Shown here: in pieces, positions 55,228 through 62,772 of the stretch
Position numbering within the stretch: the first letter of the stretch is position 1
Layout of the letters: each line of letters starts with the position of its first letter
Assembly (NCBI RefSeq): GCF_013387495.1
Contig: NZ_JABZEE010000037.1
Span: 102,825 to 166,824, forward strand
Source of the DNA: Streptomyces sp. PKU-EA00015
Lineage (GTDB): Bacteria; Actinomycetota; Actinomycetes; Streptomycetales; Streptomycetaceae
Length of the DNA stretch: 64,000 bases
Direction of reading: 5' to 3'
The notes under the pieces: model-generated
Databases searched by the model: none
What the model was told of the DNA's origin: nothing
The model's input: only the letters and a program-made list of their open reading frames with translations
Position numbers and translations under genes: made by a program

Positions 55228-57033
55228 GTGTTCACCACCCGACCCACCCTCCAGGGCACCTTCGGCATGGTGTCGTCCACCCACTGGCTGGCCTCGCAGT
55301 GCGCCATGGCCGTCCTGGAGGACGGCGGCAACGCCTACGACGCGGCCGTCGCCGCCGGCTTCGTCCTGCACGTCGTCGAACCGCACCTCAACGGCCCCGC
55401 CGGCGAGGTCCCGATCGTCCTCGCGCCCGCAGGCGGGCCGGTACGGGTCCTGTGCGGCCAGGGCCCTGCGCCCGCCGCGGCGACCATCGGCCACTACACC
55501 GCACTCGGCCTGCACCTCGTGCCGGGGACCGGGCCCCTCGCCGCCGCCGTTCCCGGCGCGTTCGACGCGTGGATGATCCTGCTGCGCGACCACGGCACGA
55601 AGTCCCTCGCCTCGGTGCTGACGTACGCCATCGGGTACGCCGAGGCGGGCCACCCGCCCGTCGAGCGCGTCGGGCAGACGGTCGAGACCGTGCGCCAGCT
55701 GTTCACGACGGAATGGACGTCCTCCGCCGAGGTCTATCTGCCCGGCGGGCGGCCTCCGGCGCCCGGACGGCTCCTCAAGAACCCGGCCCTCGCCGCCACA
55801 TGGCGCCGGCTGCTCGCCGAGGCACAGGCCGCCGGGAGCGGCCGCGAGACGCAGATCGACGCCGCCAGGCGGGTCTGGCGGGAAGGGTTCGTCGCCGAGG
55901 CGCTCGCCGAAGCAGCCGCCCGCCCCACCCTCGACACCTCCGGCACCCGCCACGCCGGCGCCCTCACCGGCGACGACCTCGCCGCCCACCGCGCCACCTA
56001 CGAGGACCCGGTCACCTACGACTGGAACGGCTGGACGGTCTGCAAGGCCGGCGGCTGGTCCCAGGGCCCGGCGCTCCTGCAACAGCTGGCCCTGCTCCCC
56101 GGCCGGCTCCCCGCGTACGGCAGCGCCGAGTACGTCCACACCCTCGTCGAGGGCGCCAAACTCGCCATGGCCGACCGCGAGGCCTGGTACGGCGACGCCG
56201 ACGGCCCCGGAACCGTGCCCGTCGAGGCCTTGCTGTCCGACGCGTACAACACCGAGCGCCGCGCACTGATCGGCGACACGGCGTCGTACGAGCTGCGCCC
56301 CGGCAGCCCCGACGGGCGCACGCCCCGGCTGAGCCGGCACGCGCTCGCCGTCGCGGCGGGCGGGCCCGGCCCCGACGCCACGGGCGTCCCGGGCGCGGGC
56401 GAGCCGACCGTCGCCGGGAACGGCGCAACGAGCGGCGACACCTGCCACCTCGACATCGTGGACCGGTGGGGCAACATGGTCGCCGCCACCCCCAGCGGCG
56501 GCTGGCTCCAGTCCAACCCCGTCGTGCCGTCCCTCGGCTTCCCGCTCGGCACGCGGCTGCAGATGACCTGGCTGGATCCCGGCCTGCCCAACTCTCTCAC
56601 CCCCGGCCGTCGCCCGCGCACCACCCTCACCCCCTCGCTCGCCCTGCGGGGCGGCGTACCCGTCATGGCCTTCGGCACCCCCGGCGGCGACCAGCAGGAC
56701 CAGTGGCAACTGCACTTTTTCCTCGCGGTCGCGCTGCGGGACCCGGTACGCGGCGGACTCGACCTCCAGGGAGCGATCGACGCGCCCAACTGGCACACCG
56801 ACAGCTTCCCCGGCTCCTTCTACCCGCGGCAGATGCGACCGGGCGGCGTCACGGTCGAGTCCCGGATCGGACCGGAGGTGACGGAGGAGCTGCGCCGCCG
56901 CGGACACGACGTCTCGACCGGTGAGGCGTGGTCCGAGGGCCGTCTGTGCGCGGTGTCCCGCGACCCGGAGACCGGCATCCTGTCGGCGGGAGCCAACCCG
57001 AGGGGGATGCAGGGGTACGCGGTGGGCCGCTGA
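55228..57033 (+). CDS. Gamma-glutamyltransferase family protein
   Basis: A 601-residue Ntn-hydrolase of the gamma-glutamyltranspeptidase family. GGNAYDAAVAAGFVLHVVEPH and GPAGEVPIVLAP are at the start; the autocleavage nucleophile is expected at Thr405 in SGDTCHLDIVDRWGNMVAATPSGG, the first residue of the small subunit; FGTPGGDQQDQWQLHF is near the end. No signal peptide is visible, unlike classical periplasmic GGTs, so a cytoplasmic amidase or oxamate-amidohydrolase-like role is possible. GTG 55228 follows AGAGGGAG. It is the only intact gene amid remnants. Confidence 0.9.
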   Translation: MFTTRPTLQGTFGMVSSTHWLASQCAMAVLEDGGNAYDAAVAAGFVLHVVEPHLNGPAGEVPIVLAPAGGPVRVLCGQGPAPAAATIGHYTALGLHLVPGTGPLAAAVPGAFDAWMILLRDHGTKSLASVLTYAIGYAEAGHPPVERVGQTVETVRQLFTTEWTSSAEVYLPGGRPPAPGRLLKNPALAATWRRLLAEAQAAGSGRETQIDAARRVWREGFVAEALAEAAARPTLDTSGTRHAGALTGDDLAAHRATYEDPVTYDWNGWTVCKAGGWSQGPALLQQLALLPGRLPAYGSAEYVHTLVEGAKLAMADREAWYGDADGPGTVPVEALLSDAYNTERRALIGDTASYELRPGSPDGRTPRLSRHALAVAAGGPGPDATGVPGAGEPTVAGNGATSGDTCHLDIVDRWGNMVAATPSGGWLQSNPVVPSLGFPLGTRLQMTWLDPGLPNSLTPGRRPRTTLTPSLALRGGVPVMAFGTPGGDQQDQWQLHFFLAVALRDPVRGGLDLQGAIDAPNWHTDSFPGSFYPRQMRPGGVTVESRIGPEVTEELRRRGHDVSTGEAWSEGRLCAVSRDPETGILSAGANPRGMQGYAVGR

Positions 57034-57103
57034 TCCCGGCGCGACGTTCCGGCGTCGCCGATGATGGGCACATGCACAATGCGCCTCCTCGGCGGCCGGT
57101 CCC

Positions 57104-57507
57104 GTGACACTCAGCGACGCGTGGATGGCCGTCGCTGCGGCACGTCTGGGCGCCATGGCCGGGATGCTCGCCGACTCCGTGCTCGCGGGACTGGGCCCGC
57201 TGCCGCCGCAGGAACGCGACCGCCTCCTGGAGACAGTGGTCGCCTACTGCCGGACGGGGTCCGTCTCGGCGACCACGCACGAGCTGTACTGCCACACCGG
57301 AACACGGTGCTCAACCGGCTGAGCCGGTTCTCGGAACTCACGGGCTACCAGCCCACCGACCCCGTCGACGCGGCGACCGCGCTCTTCGCTCTGCGCGCGG
57401 CGGGCCCGCCTGACGGACCGTACGCCCCGCTGCCCGAACGCGCCACCCGGGCCCACTGCGGCTCCGAGCAGTATCGGTGCGGTCCCATCCCCTTGTGCGC
57501 AAAGTGA
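57104..57507 (+). pseudogene. C-terminal remnant of a PucR-type regulator gene, frameshifted
   Basis: The frame from 57104 encodes AVAAARLGAMAGMLADSVLAG, PQERDRLLETVVAYCRTGS and ATTHELYCH, the approach to the PucR C-terminal helix-turn-helix. At 57293-57297 two extra bases (CCACACCGG for the expected CCACCGG) shift the frame. The next frame then gives HRNTVLNRLSRFSELTGY and DPVDAATALFALRAAG, the recognition helix and typical end. The large N-terminal sensor part is missing. PucR proteins control purine or amine catabolism, which would suit the neighbouring gamma-glutamyltransferase and urease remnant. Confidence 0.75.
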
Positions 57508-57517
57508 TTTGTGCCGT

Positions 57518-57547
57518 TTGACTTTCATCTAGCGGTATGCCTAGTTT
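57518..57547 (+). promoter_or_regulatory. Putative promoter of the secreted repeat protein gene
   Basis: TTGACT (57518-57523) and TAGTTT (57542-57547) are 18 nt apart in a distinctly AT-rich stretch, about 225 nt before the ATG at 57773. The long leader 57548-57772 has no obvious gene. Confidence 0.5.
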
Positions 57548-57772
57548 AGGAGCAGATTGAACGATTCCGAGGGGCGGATTCCCCGCCGCAGGGTTGCCCG
57601 ATGCCGCGCGTTCAGCGCGTGAGCCGGTGGTGGCGCTTCCAGCCACCCGGCACCGACGTACCGGGTCCCCTATCGCGAACGCATCATCTTGCTGCACCTC
57701 TTGTGCTGCTTCTTGCGCTGCTTCGCCCCTGCGGGCCATCGGCCCCGTCTACGCCCCGGAAGGAAGCACATA

Positions 57773-58105
57773 ATGAGGGCAAAGACGACCAGGATTCTCC
57801 AGCTCTTCGCCGGCCTGTTCGCAGCTGTGGCTCTCGCCTTCGGCGGAGCCGGCGTTGCGAGTGCCACCGATTCGTCGCACTCGACTTCGTACGAGGACTG
57901 CGCATACGACTACTGGGACCGTCACGGCGACAACTGCGATGACGGCGACGGCCGCGGAGGCAACGGGAACCACGACGACAACGGCGACGGCCGCGGAGGC
58001 AACGGGAACCACGACGACAGCGACGACGACGGCCGTGGAGGCAACGGGAATGGCCAGGACGACAACGGCCACGACAATGGCGACAGGGGCAGTGACAGCC
58101 ACTGA
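57773..58105 (+). CDS. Small secreted Asp/Gly/Asn/His-rich repeat protein
   Basis: A 110-residue preprotein. It has a clear signal peptide (MRAKTTRILQLFAGLFAAVAL, cleavage after GVASA near residue 31), a short conserved-looking SSHSTSYEDCAYDYWDRHGD, then about 55 residues of DGRGGNGNHDD-type repeats. The repeats come from a 39-bp DNA unit at 57944-57982 and 57983-58021 (one base different) and a diverged third. The mature chain is very acidic and could bind calcium or transition metals, but no known domain is recognised. ATG 57773 follows GGAAGGAAG; longer upstream frames would destroy the signal peptide. Confidence 0.75.
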   Translation: MRAKTTRILQLFAGLFAAVALAFGGAGVASATDSSHSTSYEDCAYDYWDRHGDNCDDGDGRGGNGNHDDNGDGRGGNGNHDDSDDDGRGGNGNGQDDNGHDNGDRGSDSH

Positions 58106-58138
58106 TGCCTAGGAGTTGACGACGCATCAACGGTGCCG

Positions 58139-58179
58139 CCCAGTCGGGCCGGGTTCGGTGAACCCCCCGTCCGGCTGGG
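58139..58179 (+). terminator. Hairpin after the secreted protein gene
   Basis: CCCAGTCGG ... CCGGCTGGG arms (58139-58147 and 58171-58179, one G-T pair) enclose an inner GGGTTC-GGT-GAACCC stem, about 35 nt after the stop. Confidence 0.55.
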
Positions 58180-58226
58180 TGGGCATGTGCGCTGTGCCGC
58201 AGTGGACACAGACCGCCCGGCCGACG

Positions 58227-58629
58227 TCGCTGCCGATCGTCATGCGAGATCATCGCGTCGGCAGCACGTCCACCTCTCCAGCCCCGAGGTCGTCCCCGCA
58301 TCGCTCTCCGCGGGCGTCACGTCCCTGGTGGGCATGGGCATGGGCATCGGCGGCGTGTGGGACGTGGGCGCCAACCCGCGTACAACCTGCACAGCCTCAT
58401 CGAGGCGTGGCGTGACACGCCGGTCAACGTGGCGTTCCTCGCCCGTGGCTCGTCGTCCTCGCAGGAACTGCTGGAGCGCGCCGTCCTGGCCGGAGCCGGC
58501 GGGTTCAAGATCCACGAGGACTGGGGCGCGGCGCCCCGGATCGTCGACACCTGCCTGGGCGTCGCGGAACACCGCGACCTGCCCGTCGCCCTGCACACCG
58601 ACACGCTCAACGAGTCCGAATACCTCGCG
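58227..58629 (+). pseudogene. Internal fragment of a urease alpha subunit (UreC) gene
   Basis: HVHLSSPEVVPASLSAGVTS and GGVWDVGANP are in one frame; after a shift near 58378, AYNLHSLIEAWRDTPVNVAF, AGAGGFKIHEDWGAAPRIVD and VALHTDTLNESEYLA follow in another. The KIHEDWGA and HTDTLNE blocks are the urease alpha-subunit nickel region (lysine in KIHEDWG is the carbamylated ligand). Both the N-terminal third and everything after TLNESEYLA are missing. No beta or gamma subunit or accessory gene is nearby, so urease activity is not encoded here. Confidence 0.75.
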
Positions 58630-58872
58630 CGTCTGGGGCGCTCTTTGGGACGGCGCCCAGGTGCGCAGGCACAACCCGAACGGGCGTCTGGACCGCACTC
58701 TTCACCTGCCCGTGCGCCGTCCCACCGCCTGCGCCTTCGGCGGCGCGGGCCTGCGCGGCCTGTACATCACCACCGCGCGCACGGTCCTGCCCGCCCGCAC
58801 CCGCTCAGTGGTTCCCTGCTCGTCGTGCCGGACGCGGGGGAGGGGACGGCCGCCGCCGCGTCCGGCGGCTGA
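58630..58872 (+). pseudogene. C-terminal fragment of an SMP-30/gluconolactonase gene
   Basis: Directly after the urease fragment, the frame VWGALWDGAQVRRHNPNGRL continues with LHLPVRRPTACAFGG and LYITTAR, the last beta-propeller blades of an SMP-30/gluconolactonase/LRE-like protein. A shift near 58785 moves the last part (HPLSGSLLVVPDAGEG) into another frame before the stop at 58872. The N-terminal two thirds are absent. The fusion point with the urease piece is near 58630. Confidence 0.7.
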
Positions 58873-58934
58873 CCACGGTGTACGCGTCCGCCCGCAACGG
58901 CCGGGCCACCGCCCGGCCGTTGCGCAGGCCGATG

Positions 58935-59777
58935 TCAGCCGGTGGGCGCCTGGTAGAGGCCGCGGCCGGCGCGGTGGGCGCGGGAGGTGGCGACGAGGCG
59001 GTCCAGGGTGCTGCGCACGGTGTTGATGGCGCCCGCGCTCTCGTCACGGCCGAGAGCCTGAGCGACGTCCCGCGCCCGCAGCGGGGTGCCGGCCTTCCCG
59101 GACAGGATGGCGATGACCTGCTCGGTGAGCCCACTGGTGTCCTGTGCGACCGTGGCAGCCGCCTTGCTCGGTGCGTCCTGCTTGCCCTTCGTGGCCTGCT
59201 TGTCCAGCGCGGCCCTCGTTGTCTTCGTGGGCTTCGCTGCGGGCTTTGCGGTCTTGGCGGCCTTCGCGGTGGTGCGCTTCTTCGCCGGCCGGCGCGTGGC
59301 CGCCTGCGGAGCAGCGGCCTTGGGCGCGGCCTTCCTCTTGGTCCGGCTCGCGGCCTTGCGGGGCGTGGGAGAAGCGGTCTCGGCTCCGTCCGCGGGTGTT
59401 GTGGTGTCGGTGGTGTCGCTGTCAGGGCCGACGTCGGCGGACTCCGCAGCCGGAGCGGGCTCCTGGGCCGGTTCGGGCAGCGGTGCGGATTCCTGGGCGG
59501 GCTCCGGCGCGGGCTCGTCCGTTGCGGTGGGGGCCGGCGGTTCGTCGGCCACGGTCGCCGCGGCTTCGGCCTGCTGCTCCGAAGCACGGGGCCGCGGCAC
59601 GGTCGTGGCAGCCAGCGCGCTGAGCGCCGACAGGGCGCTGCGCACGGATTCGAGCCGCTCGGAGACCACGGCGAGTTCCTTCTGGAGCGCCACCTGATGC
59701 TCTTCGAGGCGGGGAAGTTCAGCCTGCAGCAGTGCGGTTGTTGTTTCGATGGTGTCTGTGCTGGGTGTCGTCGGCAT
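58935..59777 (-). CDS. Histone H1-like Lys/Ala-rich protein with coiled coil and winged-helix end
   Basis: A 280-residue protein with three parts. An N-terminal coiled coil (about 10-60) carries LLQAELPRLEEHQVALQKEL. A Pro/Ala/Glu-rich linker leads to a Lys/Ala/Pro/Thr-rich segment (about 155-215, with AASRTKRKAAPKAA and KAAKTAKPAAKPTK) like eukaryotic H1 tails. A compact C-terminal domain (about 218-280, LTEQVIAILSGKAGTPLRAR and INTVRSTLDRLVA) looks like a winged helix. DNA binding or nucleoid organisation is likely but unproven. ATG 59777 follows AGGAGGG. Confidence 0.72.
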   Translation of the reverse strand: MPTTPSTDTIETTTALLQAELPRLEEHQVALQKELAVVSERLESVRSALSALSALAATTVPRPRASEQQAEAAATVADEPPAPTATDEPAPEPAQESAPLPEPAQEPAPAAESADVGPDSDTTDTTTPADGAETASPTPRKAASRTKRKAAPKAAAPQAATRRPAKKRTTAKAAKTAKPAAKPTKTTRAALDKQATKGKQDAPSKAAATVAQDTSGLTEQVIAILSGKAGTPLRARDVAQALGRDESAGAINTVRSTLDRLVATSRAHRAGRGLYQAPTG

Positions 59778-60311
59778 GACGCCCTCCTGGTGAGTTGGGG
59801 GGTGTGGCGTTCGGGTTGTTGTGTTGCAGGGTACGGCCGATGTTGCGCGGCGGTCACCTTTCCGCAACATCCCCTTTCGCACAACGCACGACGGAGCAGG
59901 AAGTCACGATCCCAACGACGTCTGCTTCCATGGCAGTTCGCCGAGTGGTCGCGGGCCTGGGCGAAGACCGCGCCTGCGAACATTCGTTGCCCCTCTCGCG
60001 TTCGCGGTTCCTGTTGTCGTTCAGTCGGCCTGTTGTCCCCGCCGCTTCGGCCTCGGCGCAGGTGATGCCCCCGTGGGGCGGCCGCCGACGGGGCTGCACC
60101 GGGCCAGGTCGCCGCAGGTCAGCCCACGGAGGCCGATCCACCTGGTCCGCGTTTCGGTCTGCAGGTGTTTCACGGGCATACGGGGTGGTACCCACGGCCC
60201 CAGGGAATCCGGAGGCGCCGTCCCGTCGCCCGGCCGGGCTTGCGGCCCGGGTGACGGCCCGCGAGAGGCGGGGTACGGCGCGGAATCCGAGACCTGAAGG
60301 AGGAATGATCC
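59778..60311. other. Divergent control region without a gene
   Basis: About 530 bp between the histone-like gene and the LEA-like gene. It should hold both promoters. Open frames here are shadow-like. GACCTGAAGGAGGAATGATCC at its right end carries the ribosome site of the next gene. Confidence 0.5.
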
Positions 60312-60893
60312 ATGAGCGATGTCGGGCGTGCACAACAAACGGGACAGGCCGCCAGGGAACAGGCGTCGGCCACCGCCGGTCAGGCCGGCCAGGCGGCCGG
60401 CCAGGTGGGCGGGGTCGCCGCCGAGAAGGCCAGGAATGTGGCCGGCCAGGCCCGTGAACAGGCCGGTACGGCGGTCCGTGACCTCCAGGGGCGACTGCGG
60501 GAGGAGGCACGCGGGCAGACCGAGCGGTTCGCCGGGACCATGCGTCAGTGGGCCGACGACCTCGCGGGGCTGGCCGAGAACGCGCCGGGGGACTCCCCGG
60601 CCCGCAGCATGGCGGCGCAGGCGGCGGACGGCGGCCACCGCGCGGCGGACTACCTGGACAAGCAGGGCCTTGAAGGACTGTTGGGCGACCTTCAGAGCTT
60701 CGCGCGAAGGCGGCCGGGAGCGTTCCTCGGCGGAGCGGTGCTCGCGGGACTGGTGGTGGGCCGCCTCGCGAAGGCGGGGACCCAGCAGGGCCGGTCCCCC
60801 GACCGGCAGCCTGCGGCACCGGCCCGCGACGAGGCGCCGCTGCCGCCGGCAGCCGCACCACGTGTCGGGCTGCCGGGCCCTCCGGGGGTGTGA
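60312..60893 (+). CDS. LEA-like/apolipoprotein-like repeat protein with C-terminal membrane segment
   Basis: A 193-residue protein. The first 85 residues are Ala/Gln/Gly-rich amphipathic repeats (AREQASATAGQAGQAAGQVG, KARNVAGQAREQAGTAVRDL) like late-embryogenesis-abundant proteins. A helical middle (MRQWADDLAGLAENAPGD) precedes a glycine-rich hydrophobic segment near 137-155 (RRPGAFLGGAVLAGLVVGRL) that should insert in the membrane; the tail is Pro-rich. It heads a three-gene unit with a holin-fold protein and a DUF3618 protein, a common actinobacterial envelope-stress arrangement. AAGGAGG precedes the ATG. Confidence 0.78.
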   Translation: MSDVGRAQQTGQAAREQASATAGQAGQAAGQVGGVAAEKARNVAGQAREQAGTAVRDLQGRLREEARGQTERFAGTMRQWADDLAGLAENAPGDSPARSMAAQAADGGHRAADYLDKQGLEGLLGDLQSFARRRPGAFLGGAVLAGLVVGRLAKAGTQQGRSPDRQPAAPARDEAPLPPAAAPRVGLPGPPGV

Positions 60894-60896
60894 CCC

Positions 60897-61313
60897 ATGT
60901 CCTCGATCTCATCGCACTCGGCGCGGCCGGGTACACAGGACCGGTCGGTGGGCGAACTTCTCACGGCCGTGACCTCGGACGTGCAGCAGTTGTTCCGGCA
61001 GGAGGCCGCGCTGGCCAAGGCGGAGGTCCGTGAGGAGGCGGCCAAGGCGGGCAAGGCCGCCGGGATGTACGGAGGAGCCGGGTTCGCCGGCTCCATGGTG
61101 GCGTTGTTCGCTTCGCTGGCGGCGGTGTTCGGACTGGCCAACGTGATGGACGCCGGCTGGGCGGCACTGATCGTCACCGGCGTGTGGACGGTCGTCGGTG
61201 CTGTGCTGTTCGTGAAGGGCCGCGCGCGCATGCGGCAGGTGTCGCCGAAGCCGGAGCGGACCGTGGAGACACTGAAGGAGGATGCGCAATGGGCACGTCA
61301 CCCGACCGAATGA
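60897..61313 (+). CDS. Phage holin-superfamily (DUF1469) membrane protein
   Basis: A 138-residue Phage_holin_3_6/DUF1469 protein: a helical SVGELLTAVTSDVQQLFRQE, AALAKAEVREEAAKAGKAAG and two transmembrane segments (about 58-80 and 88-108). Despite the name these are housekeeping envelope proteins, not lysis proteins. It starts 3 nt after the LEA-like stop and overlaps the DUF3618 gene, so all three are coupled. Confidence 0.85.
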   Translation: MSSISSHSARPGTQDRSVGELLTAVTSDVQQLFRQEAALAKAEVREEAAKAGKAAGMYGGAGFAGSMVALFASLAAVFGLANVMDAGWAALIVTGVWTVVGAVLFVKGRARMRQVSPKPERTVETLKEDAQWARHPTE

Positions 61314-61968
61314 GGGCCGAGATCGAATCGACCCGGCGGCAGCTGTCGTACGACGTCGACGAACTGGCCGACCGCACCAGCCCGCGCCGGATGGCACGAC
61401 GCCGCAGTCGCCGCTTGCGGGGCGCGCTGTCCGGAGCACGCGACCGCGTGATGGGCACCGCATCGCACGCCACGAGCCGCGCTCAGGGCGGTTTGCACGA
61501 GACCGCCCAGTCGGCACAGGAAAGCGCGGGCCAGGCGGCGGACACCGTGCGCGACGCGGCCGGACAGGCGGGCGACGCGGCGAAGAGGGCCCCCGAGCAG
61601 GCCATGAGGCAGACACAGGGCAACCCGCTGGCGGCCGGACTGATCGCTTTCGGCGCAGGGCTGCTGGCAGCATCGCTGCTGCCCGCCTCAGAGGCGGGCA
61701 GCAGTCCGCCGCCCAGCTGTCCGAGCAGGCCGGGGACGCGATCGAACCGGTCAAGCAGGCCGCCGTGGAATCCGCGCAGCGGCTGAAGGAGGACGCCACA
61801 CAGGCCGCACAACAGGCAGGCGAGCAGGTCAAGGAGACGGCAGCCGAGGCGGCGCGCACGACTGGGGAAGAGGCACGTGACCGGGCCGCACAGGTCGGCG
61901 AACAGGCCCGGGATTCCGGGAAGCAGGTCGCGGACGAGGCCCGCGGGCAGAGCCCCGGCACCATGTGA
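61289..61968 (+). pseudogene. DUF3618 membrane protein gene with a frameshift at a perfect palindrome
   Basis: The first frame (61289-61786) gives a complete DUF3618 domain (MGTSPDRMRAEIESTRRQL, YDVDELADRTSPRRMARRR), amphipathic repeats and one membrane segment (LAAGLIAFGAGLLAASLLPA). It then runs into unrelated Pro/Ser-rich sequence. From about 61700 the neighbouring frame supplies the expected tail (QQSAAQLSEQAGDAIEPVKQ, DATQAAQQAGEQVKETAAEA) to the stop at 61968. The break lies inside the 14-bp inverted repeat 61676-61689/61691-61704. A shortened 165-residue protein with domain and anchor could still be made, or the shift may be a sequencing error. GAAGGAGG precedes the ATG. Confidence 0.75.
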
Positions 61969-61993
61969 GGGCCACGCGGGGTTCCGGGCGACG

Positions 61994-62042
61994 GCACCGT
62001 TGCGCAGGCGGGCGCCTCCTTCCCCGGCCTGCGCAACGGTGC
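61994..62042. terminator. Bidirectional terminator hairpin
   Basis: A perfect 16-bp stem GCACCGTTGCGCAGGC (61994-62009) and its complement (62027-62042) between the DUF3618 and CBS genes, which converge. Confidence 0.85.
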
Positions 62043-62133
62043 ACCGGCGGCCGACCTGCACAGCAGGAGGGCCCGGCCACCGGCCTTGCCCGGCCCTACG
62101 GGTCCGCAACGTGACGGGCTGTCGGGCGACTCT

Positions 62134-62568
62134 CTACGTGGTCGCGTAGACGTGGGTCGCGAACTCCGCGATCTGTTCGTCGCTGAGGTTCTTCGCGACG
62201 TTGGCCTCGGTGATCATCCCGACCAGACGGTGGCCGCCCGCGACATCGATCACCGGCAGGCGCTTGATGTGATTGCTCTCCATGACCTCCAGGACCTCGG
62301 AGGCTTCCGCCTCGGCGTCGATCCAGTGCAGGGTCCCGCCCAGCGAACCGGCCTGAACGGTCGCCGGGTCGATCCCCTCCGCGCAGCATGTGACGACGAT
62401 GTCGCGGTCGGTCACCAGGCCGATGAGCCTGTTGTTGTCACCGCAGATGGGCAGGCATCCGACGTTCAGATCCCGCATCATCCTCGCCGCGTTGTGCAGC
62501 GAGTCGTGCGCCCCTACGCAGTGCACTCCGCTCGTCATGATGTCTCGGGCTCTCAGCTGTCCGGCCAT
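62134..62568 (-). CDS. CBS-domain pair protein
   Basis: A 144-residue protein made of two CBS motifs: ARDIMTSGVHCVGAHDSLHN with GLVTDRDIVV, and a second repeat from about residue 75 with IKRLPVIDVAGGHRLVGMI. Such stand-alone pairs bind adenine nucleotides and act as energy or stress sensors. Two cysteines (CC in VVTCCAEG) and a Cys in LPICGDN are notable. ATG 62568 follows GGGAGGAAAC. It is divergent from dnaK. Confidence 0.88.
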   Translation of the reverse strand: MAGQLRARDIMTSGVHCVGAHDSLHNAARMMRDLNVGCLPICGDNNRLIGLVTDRDIVVTCCAEGIDPATVQAGSLGGTLHWIDAEAEASEVLEVMESNHIKRLPVIDVAGGHRLVGMITEANVAKNLSDEQIAEFATHVYATT

Positions 62569-62706
62569 GTTTCCTCCCGGTCTCGTCAGCGTGTTCCGCC
62601 CACACTTCGATGAGACCACGCCCCGCGCCAGGGTGCTCCCGGGCACAGCGCCCGGTCCCGGGCGCCGGAGCGGCCGTCGCAGCCCGGTCTCCGTCCCGGG
62701 CCGGTC

Positions 62707-62735
62707 TTGACTTGATCGGAGACAGGATTTACGCA
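62707..62735 (+). promoter_or_regulatory. Putative dnaK promoter without a visible HspR box
   Basis: TTGACT (62707-62712) and TACGCA (62730-62735) are 17 nt apart. No CTTGAGT-N7-ACTCAAG HspR element is present in the 200-bp gap, unlike the usual streptomycete dnaK operon. Confidence 0.45.
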
Positions 62736-62772
62736 GGACATACCGGCAGTTCCTGTCTCCGAGGAGGCTGCG

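Noticed and set aside
58227..58629. Functional urease alpha subunit
   Set aside because: N- and C-terminal parts are missing, a frameshift is present and there are no other urease genes nearby.
60897..61313. Prophage lysis gene
   Set aside because: The holin-superfamily name reflects fold; the gene sits in a housekeeping envelope operon and no other phage gene is present.
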